A stretch of DNA of 64,000 nt from Opitutaceae bacterium (GTDB taxonomy: Bacteria > Verrucomicrobiota > Verrucomicrobiia > Opitutales > Opitutaceae): the NCBI GenBank assembly GCA_014879845.1, contig JACSRI010000137.1, forward strand, positions 1 through 64,000, written 5' to 3'. The notes beneath the pieces are model-generated. The model did not search any database. It was not told where the DNA came from and worked only from the letters and a program-made list of their open reading frames with translations. Of this stretch, positions 25,572-33,387 are shown piece by piece (the first letter of the stretch is position 1; every line of letters starts with the position of its first letter). The position numbers and the translations under genes were made by a program.

Positions 25572-25659
25572 GGGTAGGGAGGCCTCGCCGAGGCCTCCGC
25601 GAGTGAGACCCGCAGGCACGGGAACCTCACGCGGACGCCTCGGCGAGGCGACCCTACCC
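25572..25659. repeat. GGTAGGG/CCTCGCCGAGG inverted repeat
   Basis: Arms at 25572-25607 and 25625-25659: GGGTAGGGAGGCCTCGCCGA is mirrored by TCGGCGAGGCGACCCTACCC, with few mismatches and a 17-base centre. Each arm also holds a CCTCGCCGAGG palindrome. It fills the gap between beta subunit 1 and the CoA-transferase. A diverged copy is at 1088-1158. Confidence 0.85.
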
Positions 25660-25691
25660 TGAATCGAACCCACTCCCTTTCATCCTTTCTC

Positions 25692-27185
25692 ATGAAACTT
25701 CCTTTCCCGACACTCACGGCCGACGAAGCGGCGGCCCTCATCCAGAACGGCCAGACGCTCGGCTGCAGCGGTTTCACGCCGGCCGGTGCCGCCAAGGTCA
25801 TCCCCAAGGCGCTCGCGGCGCGCGCGCGCGCCGAGCACGAGGCCGGCCGCCCGTTCAAGGTCGCGATCGTGACCGGCGCCTCGACCGGCGACTCGCTCGA
25901 CGGCGAGCTCGCCCGCGCCGACGCCATCTCCTGGCGCACGCCCTACCAAAGCAACAAGTCGCTGCGCGACAGTATCAACAAGGGCAAGACGCGCTTCTTC
26001 GACATGCACCTCTCGCACGTGCAGCAGCAGGTGCGGGCGGGTTTCCTGGGCCAGATGGACTGGGCCATCGTCGAGGCCTGCGCCGTCAGCGCCGACGGCC
26101 AGATCGTGCTCACGACCTCGGTCGGCGCCTCAAACACCTTTCTGCGCTGCGCGAAGAAGGTGCTGATCGAGCTCAACCACTTCCACTCGCCGCGCCTGCG
26201 CGGTTTCCACGACATCTACGAGCCGCAGGATCCGCCCTATCGCCAGCCCGTGCCGATCATCCGGCCGTCCGACCACATCGGCCAGCCCACGGTGAAGATC
26301 GATCCGTCGAAGATCGCCGGCATCGTCGAGAGCAACATGGCCGACGAGACCGGTGGTTTCGAGCCGGCCGACGCGGTGACGAACAAGATCGGCGAGAACG
26401 TCGCCAACTTCCTCGCCGGTGAGATCCGCGCCGGACGCGTGCCGCGCGAGTTTCTCCCGCTGCAGTCCGGCGTGGGCAACATCGCCAACGCCGTGCTCGG
26501 CGCCCTCGGCGCCAATCCCGAGATCCCCGCCTTCGAGATGTACTCCGAGGTGATTCAGGACTCGGTCGTCGACCTCATCCGCTCGGGCAAGATCCGCTTC
26601 GCCACGGGCACGTCGCTGACCATCGGCAAGGAGAAGCTCCAGGCCTTCTACGACGACCTCGAGTTCTTCCGGCCGCGCGTGCTCCTGCGCCCGCAGGAGA
26701 TCACGAACAACCCCGAGATCGTGCGCCGCCTCGGCATCATCACCGTGAATACGGCGATCGAGGTCGATATCTTCGGCAACGTGAATTCGACGCACGTCAT
26801 GGGCAGCAACCTCATGAACGGCATCGGCGGCTCGGGCGACTTCACGCGCAACGCCTACATCTCCGTCTTCACCTGCCCGTCGTCGGCCAAGGGCGGCAAG
26901 ATCAGCACGATCGTCCCGCTCGTCTCGCACATGGACCACAGCGAGCACTCCGTGCACGTGGTCGTGACCGAGCAGGGCGTCGCGGACCTGCGCGGCAAGG
27001 ATCCGAACGAGCGCGCACGCCTGATCGTGCAGCATTGCGCGCATCCGGAGTACCGCGACGAGCTCCTGCGCTACTTTGAGATGGCGAAGGACGGCCACTC
27101 GCCGCAAACCCTCGCCAACGCGTTCCTCATGCACCAGCAGTTCCTGCAGACCGGGGACATGCGCGGTGTGAAGTGGACGCCCTGA
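25692..27185 (+). CDS. Succinate/propionate CoA-transferase (Cat1/ScpC/AarC family)
   Basis: The 497-residue protein belongs to the acetyl-CoA hydrolase/transferase family. Likely catalytic glutamate in FEMYSEVIQDSVVDL near residue 290; other family segments are IVESNMADETGGFEPAD, GSNLMNGIGGSGDFTRNAY and HVVVTEQGVADLRGKDP. It probably moves CoA from propionyl-CoA (or acetyl-CoA) to succinate, closing the propionate cycle with the mutase, epimerase and decarboxylase upstream. Acetyl-CoA:succinate activity cannot be excluded from sequence alone. Confidence 0.9.
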   Translation: MKLPFPTLTADEAAALIQNGQTLGCSGFTPAGAAKVIPKALAARARAEHEAGRPFKVAIVTGASTGDSLDGELARADAISWRTPYQSNKSLRDSINKGKTRFFDMHLSHVQQQVRAGFLGQMDWAIVEACAVSADGQIVLTTSVGASNTFLRCAKKVLIELNHFHSPRLRGFHDIYEPQDPPYRQPVPIIRPSDHIGQPTVKIDPSKIAGIVESNMADETGGFEPADAVTNKIGENVANFLAGEIRAGRVPREFLPLQSGVGNIANAVLGALGANPEIPAFEMYSEVIQDSVVDLIRSGKIRFATGTSLTIGKEKLQAFYDDLEFFRPRVLLRPQEITNNPEIVRRLGIITVNTAIEVDIFGNVNSTHVMGSNLMNGIGGSGDFTRNAYISVFTCPSSAKGGKISTIVPLVSHMDHSEHSVHVVVTEQGVADLRGKDPNERARLIVQHCAHPEYRDELLRYFEMAKDGHSPQTLANAFLMHQQFLQTGDMRGVKWTP

Positions 27186-27263
27186 CCGAAGGCTGCGCTC
27201 GGCAGGCCTTCCGAGGTGGGCCTGTCGGGCATCGAGACACACCTCAAACCTACCCCAACTCCC

Positions 27264-27689
27264 ATGATACCCCTCGTGGCCATCGCGCTCGTGTCGCCGG
27301 TGCTGGCGGCGGCCGGGGGCGTCGCGGCGGAGACGCCCCAGGTCTCGTTCCAAACGGCGATGCTCCTGGTCGTGGTGGTGGTGCTCGCCTTCCTCGGCAA
27401 GAAACTGGCCGATCTCGGCCGCGCCGTGCGCGACCTCGAGGAACGCCTGGCCGCGCGCACGCCGGCCGGCGTGTCCGAGCCGGGCGCCAACCCGGTCCAG
27501 CCGGTGGCCCATGCGCCCGGCGAGCCGGTCGACGTCGACACCGAAACCGCGGTCGTGATCTCCGCCACCGTCGCCGCCCTCTGGGGACCGACGGCTCGCA
27601 TCGTCTCCGTCGGGGAGCCGAAGGGCGGCGTGCGTCTCTGGGCGCTCGAGGGGCGCCGTCAGATCTTCGCTTCGCACAAGATTCGCTGA
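27264..27689 (+). CDS. Second gamma/delta-type decarboxylase subunit
   Basis: The 141-residue protein has a hydrophobic N-terminus that could act as a signal (LVAIALVSPVLAAAGGVAA), a membrane segment (FQTAMLLVVVVVLAFLGKKLA) and a short coiled coil. The C-terminal domain ends GRRQIFASHKIR, parallel to GRRDIHASHRIR of the subunit at 23587. The start at 27264 excludes an upstream in-frame ATG because the hydrophobic region begins here. It opens the second pump module. Its partner is probably beta subunit 2 at 28928. Confidence 0.75.
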   Translation: MIPLVAIALVSPVLAAAGGVAAETPQVSFQTAMLLVVVVVLAFLGKKLADLGRAVRDLEERLAARTPAGVSEPGANPVQPVAHAPGEPVDVDTETAVVISATVAALWGPTARIVSVGEPKGGVRLWALEGRRQIFASHKIR

Positions 27690-27731
27690 GCAGGCTCGAC
27701 CCGGACCGGTCCCTCCCATCCATTTTCGCGC

Positions 27732-28769
27732 ATGCACTCGCTGACGTTTCTCTGGGCGCTTTTCTGGGTTCTCTTTGTCGTCGTCTCGGCGGTGGACCTG
27801 TTCGTCGTCACGCACCGCAAGACCACGATCGACGTCAAGGTCGCCCTGCGCTGGACGGCGCTGTGGGTGAGCCTCGCGCTCGGCTTCGGTGCGGCGACCT
27901 GGGTGCTGCACCCCGGCGGGCATGAGATCGCGACGGCCTACATCGCGGGCTACCTCACGGAGTATTCGCTCTCCGTCGACAACCTCTTCGTCTTCATCCT
28001 CATCTTCTCGCTCATGGGCGTGCAGCCGGTCGCCCAGCCCAAGCTGATCAAGCTCGGCATCTACCTCTCCATCGTCCTGCGCATCGCCTTCATCCTCTTC
28101 GGCATCGCGCTGGTGGAGAAGTTCCACGTGCTCATCTATGCGTTCGGCGCGCTGCTCATCTGGACGGCGTGGAAGATGGTCGCGGCTGACGAGGACGAGC
28201 ACGTGCATCCGGAGAAGAACATCTTGGCGCGGATGGCCTCGAAGATCCTGCCGATCCACCCGGAGCCGCAGGAGACGCGCAAGCTCTTCACGCGCTGGAA
28301 CGGGAAGCTGCACATCACGCCGCTCTTCCTGGTGTTCCTCGTCATCGGCTCGACCGACGTGCTCTTCGCCATCGACTCGATCCCGGCGATCATGGGCATC
28401 AGCCAGGACCCGTTTGTCGTCATCACCTCGAACATCTTCGCCGTGCTCGGGCTCAACTCCCTGTTCTTCGCCATCCGCGGGATCATGGGCCTGTTCAAGT
28501 TCCTCAAGCACGGGGTGAGCGTCATCCTCTTCTTCATCGGCGCGAAGATGGTCGTGCCGGGCCTCGGGCACCTGCTCGAGATCGCCGGGCTCGAGGGCGC
28601 CGGTCATCCGATGGTGCTCTCCGAGGAGTGGTTCAAGCACCACGTCTCCGTCTCGCTGCTCGTCATCGCCGCCGTGCTCGCCGTCTCGATCGTGCTCTCC
28701 GTCTGGCACGACCGCTATGAGCGGCAGCTCGCCGCGGCGAAGGCCCCTGTCCCCACGGATACTCCATGA
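27732..28769 (+). CDS. TerC/Alx-family integral membrane protein
   Basis: The 345-residue protein has about eight to nine membrane helices. TerC signatures include EYSLSVDNLFVFILIFS and GSTDVLFAIDSIPAIMGISQDPFVVITSNIFAVLGLNSLFFA, with acidic residues inside the helices (SVDN, STDV, AIDS). TerC proteins are linked to tellurite resistance, Mn2+ export and metal loading of exported enzymes. Its place between two sodium-pump subunit genes, overlapping the next gene by 4 bases, is unusual and hints at a role in ion balance or in loading the pump. Confidence 0.93.
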   Translation: MHSLTFLWALFWVLFVVVSAVDLFVVTHRKTTIDVKVALRWTALWVSLALGFGAATWVLHPGGHEIATAYIAGYLTEYSLSVDNLFVFILIFSLMGVQPVAQPKLIKLGIYLSIVLRIAFILFGIALVEKFHVLIYAFGALLIWTAWKMVAADEDEHVHPEKNILARMASKILPIHPEPQETRKLFTRWNGKLHITPLFLVFLVIGSTDVLFAIDSIPAIMGISQDPFVVITSNIFAVLGLNSLFFAIRGIMGLFKFLKHGVSVILFFIGAKMVVPGLGHLLEIAGLEGAGHPMVLSEEWFKHHVSVSLLVIAAVLAVSIVLSVWHDRYERQLAAAKAPVPTDTP

Positions 28770-28912
28770 GTCAACTGACCTTCGGTCTCACCATGCTCGT
28801 CGTCGGCATGGGCGGCACACTGCTCACGCTGTGGCTGCTCACGCTGCTCATCCGCGGCCTGACCGCCATCTTCCCGCCGGACCACGGCGGGCCCGAGGGC
28901 AAGAAGGACTGA
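28766..28912 (+). CDS. Mini OadG-like single-span subunit (48 aa)
   Basis: Starts MSQLTFGLTMLVVGMGGTLL, with one membrane helix continuing through LTLWLLTLLI and a short polar tail ending GPEGKKD. The GLTxLVVGMG pattern at the N-terminus is characteristic of OadG-type decarboxylase gamma subunits; the usual soluble C-terminal part is missing. ATG overlaps the TerC stop (ATGA), and beta subunit 2 starts 15 bases after its stop, preceded by GGAGG at 28914-28918. It is easily missed by gene finders because of its size. Confidence 0.8.
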   Translation: MSQLTFGLTMLVVGMGGTLLTLWLLTLLIRGLTAIFPPDHGGPEGKKD

Positions 28913-28927
28913 CGGAGGGATCACGCC

Positions 28928-30097
28928 ATGCTCGACGCCATCCTCGAAGCGCTCAAGGGCCTGGGAGCCGGTGCCCAGTTTCTCTATACACACGGCGGGC
29001 CGAACATCGTGATGCTCCTGATTGCGGGCGTCATGTTCTACCTCGCCGTCGCCAAGGACGTGGAGCCGCTCCTGCTCCTGCCCATCGGCTTCGGCTGCCT
29101 GCTGTCCAACCTGCCGCTGAGCGAGCTCATGGGCCACGACGGCGTGCTGCGCACGCTTTACGACATGGGCATCGGCAACGAGCTGTTCCCGCTGCTCATC
29201 TTCGTGGGCATCGGCTCGATGACCGACTTCACCCCGCTGCTGGCGGAGCCCAAGCTTCTGCTCTTCGGCGCGGCGGGCCAGCTCGGCATCTTCCTCACGC
29301 TCCTGCTCGCGCTGGCGCTGGGATTCTCCAAGGAGGCCGCCGTATCCGTGGCGGCCATCGGCGCATGCGACGGCCCGACGGTGATCTACGTCTCCAACAT
29401 GTTCGCCGACCTCGGCAAGATCGACACCGCCATGGTCGGCGCGCTCGCCGTGGCGGCGTATTCCTACATGGCGCTCGTGCCGATCATCCAGCCGCCGATC
29501 ATGCGGCTGCTCACGACGAAGAAAGAGCGCGAGACCAAGATGCCGCCGGTGAGGGGCAAGGTCTCGAAGACCGCGCTCATCGCGTTCCCGATCATCGTCA
29601 CCGCCATCACCGGCATCATCGCCCCGAAGGGTCTGCCGCTCATGGGCATGATCATGCTGGGCAACTTCATGAAGGTCTCCGGGGCCGTCACGCGCCTGTG
29701 CAAGGCGAGCGAGAACGAGATCGCCAACATCTCCACGCTCTTCCTCGGGCTGGCCATCGGCGGCACGATGGCGGGCGGCGAGTTCCTGAAGATGCAGACG
29801 CTGATGGTCTTCGGCCTGGGCTTGGTCGCGATCGTGACCGACACCGTCGGCGGCGTGCTCCTCGGCAAGCTCTGGTACTACCTCTCGGGCGGAAAGGTGA
29901 ACCCGCTGGTCGGCGCGGCCGGCATCTCCGCCTACCCGATGGCGGCGCGGCTCGTGCAGACCGAGGGGCAGAAGGCCAACAAGCACAACTTCCTGCTCAT
30001 GCACGCCATGGGCGCCAACACGGGCGGGCAGATCGGGTCGGTCATGGCCGCGGCCATCATGCTGGCGGTGCTCAAGGGGCTCGGCGTGATTCCGTGA
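28928..30097 (+). CDS. Sodium-pumping decarboxylase beta subunit 2 (OadB family)
   Basis: The 389-residue polytopic paralogue of beta subunit 1. Matching segments are MFYLAVAKDVEPLLLLPIGFG, VGIGSMTDFTPL, GACDGPTVIYVSNMFA (Asp kept) and NEIANISTLFLGLAIGGTMAGGEFLKMQTL. In the last segment FLKMQTL replaces FLRPQTL of subunit 1. It should couple decarboxylation of a carboxybiotin carrier to Na+ export, but the second module has no alpha or carrier gene, so it must share those at 21996 and 23992 or use others outside the window. Confidence 0.92.
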   Translation: MLDAILEALKGLGAGAQFLYTHGGPNIVMLLIAGVMFYLAVAKDVEPLLLLPIGFGCLLSNLPLSELMGHDGVLRTLYDMGIGNELFPLLIFVGIGSMTDFTPLLAEPKLLLFGAAGQLGIFLTLLLALALGFSKEAAVSVAAIGACDGPTVIYVSNMFADLGKIDTAMVGALAVAAYSYMALVPIIQPPIMRLLTTKKERETKMPPVRGKVSKTALIAFPIIVTAITGIIAPKGLPLMGMIMLGNFMKVSGAVTRLCKASENEIANISTLFLGLAIGGTMAGGEFLKMQTLMVFGLGLVAIVTDTVGGVLLGKLWYYLSGGKVNPLVGAAGISAYPMAARLVQTEGQKANKHNFLLMHAMGANTGGQIGSVMAAAIMLAVLKGLGVIP

Positions 30098-30218
30098 CGC
30101 CGGCGAGGGCCTGACGGGAAATGCGCTTGCCGTCGCCACGACGGCATGAGTTTGGGAAGGGCGTTGGCACGCCTCGTGGTTGGGGTGATGCTCTTCGCCT
30201 CACCGGTCGTCCCCCCGT

Positions 30219-31583
30219 ATGTCGTTCCTCCTCGCCTCCAGCACGCACACCGCCATGGCCGCGGTGCCGGCGTGGTTGATCATTCCGTTCGGCTTGCTGC
30301 TCCTGCTCATCGCGGCGATGTCGCTCACCCCGCCGCGGGTGAAGCATTTCTGGGAGCACTACTACCCGCATATCGCGATCGGGATGGGCGTGGCGGTGGC
30401 GGGATATTTCGTCTTCGGCCTGCACGCCGGCGGCGTGGTGGTGCACACGCTGCACGAGTATTTCTCGTTCATCTGCCTGATCGGGTCGCTCTATATCGTG
30501 GCTGGGGGCATCCACATCCGGGTTAAGGGCGAAGCCACGCCGACGCAGAATGCGATCTTCCTCTTCGTGGGCGCGGTCGTGGCCAACCACATCGGCACGA
30601 CCGGTGCCTCGATGGTGATGATCCGCCCGTGGATCCGGACGAACAAGATCCGGATCAGCGCCTACCACATCGTCTTCTTCATCTTCGTCGTCTCGAACTG
30701 CGGCGGTGCGCTCACCCCGATCGGCGACCCGCCGCTGTTCATCGGTTTCCTGCGCGGGGTGCCGTTCTTCTGGCTGATGGAGCACGTGCTCCTGCAGTGG
30801 CTGTGCACCATCCTGGCGATCATCGGTGTGTTCTGGCTGATCGACCGCCACCACTACGCCAAGGTCCCGCGCCGCGTGCAGGAACAGATCGAGGAGCACG
30901 ACAGCTGGCGGTTCGACGGCGGGATCAACGCATTCTTCCTCCTGGTGATCGTGGGTGCGGTCTTCCTCTCGGAGGTGCCGGTGGTCGGGCCGCTCTCGGA
31001 CCGGTTCCTCCTGCGCGAGTGGCTCATGATCGGCGCCGCCGTCGCCTCGTACCGGATGACCAACAAGACGGTGCACGCGGAGAACCAGTTCACCTTCGGC
31101 CCGATCAAGGAGGTGGCCTTCCTTTTTGCGGGGATCTTCATGACAATGATGCCCGCGCTGGGCTACATCAACCAGCACGGCGGAGAGTTGAGGGTCAACC
31201 AGCCGATGCAGTACTACCTCACCTCCGGATCCCTGTCGGCCGTGCTCGACAACGCGCCGACCTACGCGACTTTCCTGCAGCTGGCCGAGACGGTGGCGCA
31301 GGCGGAGTCGCCCGAGGCGTTTCCCGAGGGTGCCGACGAGCGTGCGGAGGTGCGCGTGTTGCTGCATCATCCGCGCTACTCGCAATTCGTGGTCGCGATC
31401 AGCCTGGGCGCCGTGTTCTTCGGCGCGATGACCTACATCGGCAACGGTCCGAACTTCATGGTCAAGGCCATCGCCGAAGCCGCCGGTGTGCGCACGCCAA
31501 CCTTCGTCGGTTACATCGTGCGCTACAGCCTGCCCATCCTGCTGCCGATCCTGCTGGCGAGCGGATGGTTGTTTTTGCGCTGA
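30219..31583 (+). CDS. NhaD-type Na+/H+ antiporter (IT superfamily)
   Basis: The 454-residue protein has about 11-12 membrane helices. Typical segments are HEYFSFICLIGSLYIVAGGIHIRV, VGAVVANHIGTTGASMVMIRPWIR, FFIFVVSNCGGALTPIGDPPLFIGFLRGVPF and ISLGAVFFGAMTYIGNGPNFMVKAI. This family includes NhaD and citrate-type transporters; the NCGG..TPIGDPPL motif favours NhaD. It could recycle the sodium exported by the decarboxylases into a proton gradient. It lies 121 bases after beta subunit 2 in the same orientation. Confidence 0.85.
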   Translation: MSFLLASSTHTAMAAVPAWLIIPFGLLLLLIAAMSLTPPRVKHFWEHYYPHIAIGMGVAVAGYFVFGLHAGGVVVHTLHEYFSFICLIGSLYIVAGGIHIRVKGEATPTQNAIFLFVGAVVANHIGTTGASMVMIRPWIRTNKIRISAYHIVFFIFVVSNCGGALTPIGDPPLFIGFLRGVPFFWLMEHVLLQWLCTILAIIGVFWLIDRHHYAKVPRRVQEQIEEHDSWRFDGGINAFFLLVIVGAVFLSEVPVVGPLSDRFLLREWLMIGAAVASYRMTNKTVHAENQFTFGPIKEVAFLFAGIFMTMMPALGYINQHGGELRVNQPMQYYLTSGSLSAVLDNAPTYATFLQLAETVAQAESPEAFPEGADERAEVRVLLHHPRYSQFVVAISLGAVFFGAMTYIGNGPNFMVKAIAEAAGVRTPTFVGYIVRYSLPILLPILLASGWLFLR

Positions 31584-31686
31584 GCGGCAGTCGGCTCCGG
31601 GGCCGGCGAAGGCGAGGACGACCGGCGGCTTCGAGGTTTCGTCTGGCGAGGCTGCACCCGGCCCCGCATGGTGGCACGACGACCCC

Positions 31687-33387
31687 ATGGTAAAGACACA
31701 CGCCATGTACCCGCGTGAACGGTTTGCGGGGATCCGCGTGCATGCGCACTCCGTCGACTCGGGCGAGGCGGAGTTCAACCGTCGGCCCGAACTCGCCGGG
31801 CATCTCGGCACTGCGGCCTTCATGGCCCTGGCCCGCAATGTGCGACGCGAGGTCATCGTCGACCAGGTGCCGGTGCGCCGAACCATGGATGCGGGCACGC
31901 TCCTCGCCGTGGCGATCGCGCTGAGCCGGCGTTGGCGACGGCACTTCCACGAGCACCGCATCGGCATTGTCCTGCCGCCGGGCATCGGAGCCTGCGTGGC
32001 CAACCTCGCGCTCACGCTCGCGGGCAAGACGCCGGTCAACCTCAACTTCGTCATCGGCCGGACCTCCGTCGCCGCGGCCATGCGCAAGGGCGGGATCACG
32101 CGCGTGGTCGGCGCCGCCGCGTTGCGCGAGAAGATCCCGGACTTTCCCTGGCCCGAGGCCACGCACGACGTGGGGACCGAGATCGCGGCCTGCGGCAAGC
32201 CCCGCATCGCCGGCTGGCTCGCGGCCGTGCGCGCGCTCCCGGCGGGCTTGCTCGCGCGCCAGCTGCGCCTGCCTGCGCATGGCGGCGACCGCGAGGCGGC
32301 CTTGCTCTTCACCAGCGGCAGCGCCGGCGAGCCCAAGGGCGTGGTGCTCACCCACCGCAACATCCTGGGCAACTGCCTGCAGACGCGGGAGACCGGCCTG
32401 CTCCATCCCGGCGAGACGATGGTCGGATGCCTGCCGGTGTTCCACAGCTTCGGGTTCACGGTCACGATGTGGTACCCGATGCTCCACGACATGCGCATCG
32501 CCTCCTTCCCGTCGCCCCTCGAGACGCGGCGGATCGCCGAGGTGATCGCGGCGGAGCAGGCGCACGTGCTCGTGGGCGCACCGACCTTCCTGCGGCCCTT
32601 CCTCAAGCGCGCCGAGCCCGGCCAGCTGCGCAGCCTGCGGCTCGTCGTGGCCGGCGCGGAGAAGCTGCCGCCCGATCTCGACGGGGCGTTTCGCGAGCGG
32701 TTCGGCGTGCCGATCCGCGAGGGTTACGGGCTCACCGAGACCACGCCGGTGCTCGCGGTCAACCGCCCCGATCCCGTGCCGCTCGCGGCCGGGGGCACGG
32801 GCGAGGGGCACCGCCCCGGTTCGGTCGGGCTGCTCGTCGGCGGCATGCAGGCCCGTATCGTCGACCCGGAGACGCGCCAGGCCCTGCAGATCGGCGAGAC
32901 CGGCGTGCTGGCGGTGCGCGGCTGCAACGTCTTCGGCGGTTATCTCGACGATCCCGCGGCGACCGCGGCCGTGCTCAAGGACGGCTGGTTCTACACGGGC
33001 GACCTCGCGCGTTTCGACGAGGACGGTTTTCTCTATATCGAGGGGAGGCTCTCGCGCTTTTCCAAGATCGGCGGCGAGATGGTGCCCCACGGCACGGTCG
33101 AGCAGCGCATCATCGAGGCCTTCGGCTGGCAGGCGGCCGAGACGCAGCCGGTCGTGGTGATCGGCGTGCCGGACGAGACCAAGGGCGAGGCGCTCGTCGC
33201 GCTCTCGACCCTGGACCTCCCGACGGAGGCCATGCGGGCGCGGCTGCTCGAGGGCGGGCTGCCTGTCCTGTGGGTCCCGAAACGCGTGGTCCGGGTCGAG
33301 CGCATCCCCGTGCTCGGCACGGGCAAGCTCGACCTCACGCGCTGCCGGTCCACCGCGCTTGGCGACAGGGAGAACGGCCGCTCGTGA
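31687..33387 (+). CDS. AMP-forming acyl-ACP/acyl-CoA synthetase
   Basis: The 566-residue ANL-superfamily enzyme. P-loop-like LLFTSGSAGEPKGVVLTHRN (near 205), core GYGLTETTPVLAVN, hinge GDLARFDEDGFLYIEGRLSRFSKIGGEMV, and C-terminal Lys in LGTGKLDLT. It resembles the synthetase half of Aas (acyl-ACP synthetase), which activates fatty acids with ATP. The usual acyltransferase half is absent. The start at 31687 fits; an ATG six codons on is the alternative. Its stop overlaps the GTG start of an amidohydrolase, so the two act in one pathway. The substrate is unknown. Confidence 0.85.
   Translation: MVKTHAMYPRERFAGIRVHAHSVDSGEAEFNRRPELAGHLGTAAFMALARNVRREVIVDQVPVRRTMDAGTLLAVAIALSRRWRRHFHEHRIGIVLPPGIGACVANLALTLAGKTPVNLNFVIGRTSVAAAMRKGGITRVVGAAALREKIPDFPWPEATHDVGTEIAACGKPRIAGWLAAVRALPAGLLARQLRLPAHGGDREAALLFTSGSAGEPKGVVLTHRNILGNCLQTRETGLLHPGETMVGCLPVFHSFGFTVTMWYPMLHDMRIASFPSPLETRRIAEVIAAEQAHVLVGAPTFLRPFLKRAEPGQLRSLRLVVAGAEKLPPDLDGAFRERFGVPIREGYGLTETTPVLAVNRPDPVPLAAGGTGEGHRPGSVGLLVGGMQARIVDPETRQALQIGETGVLAVRGCNVFGGYLDDPAATAAVLKDGWFYTGDLARFDEDGFLYIEGRLSRFSKIGGEMVPHGTVEQRIIEAFGWQAAETQPVVVIGVPDETKGEALVALSTLDLPTEAMRARLLEGGLPVLWVPKRVVRVERIPVLGTGKLDLTRCRSTALGDRENGRS

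Noticed and set aside
27186-27263. Terminator between the CoA-transferase and the second delta-like gene
   Set aside because: Short complementary words exist (GGCCTTCCGAGG area), but no stable stem followed by a T-tract could be drawn.
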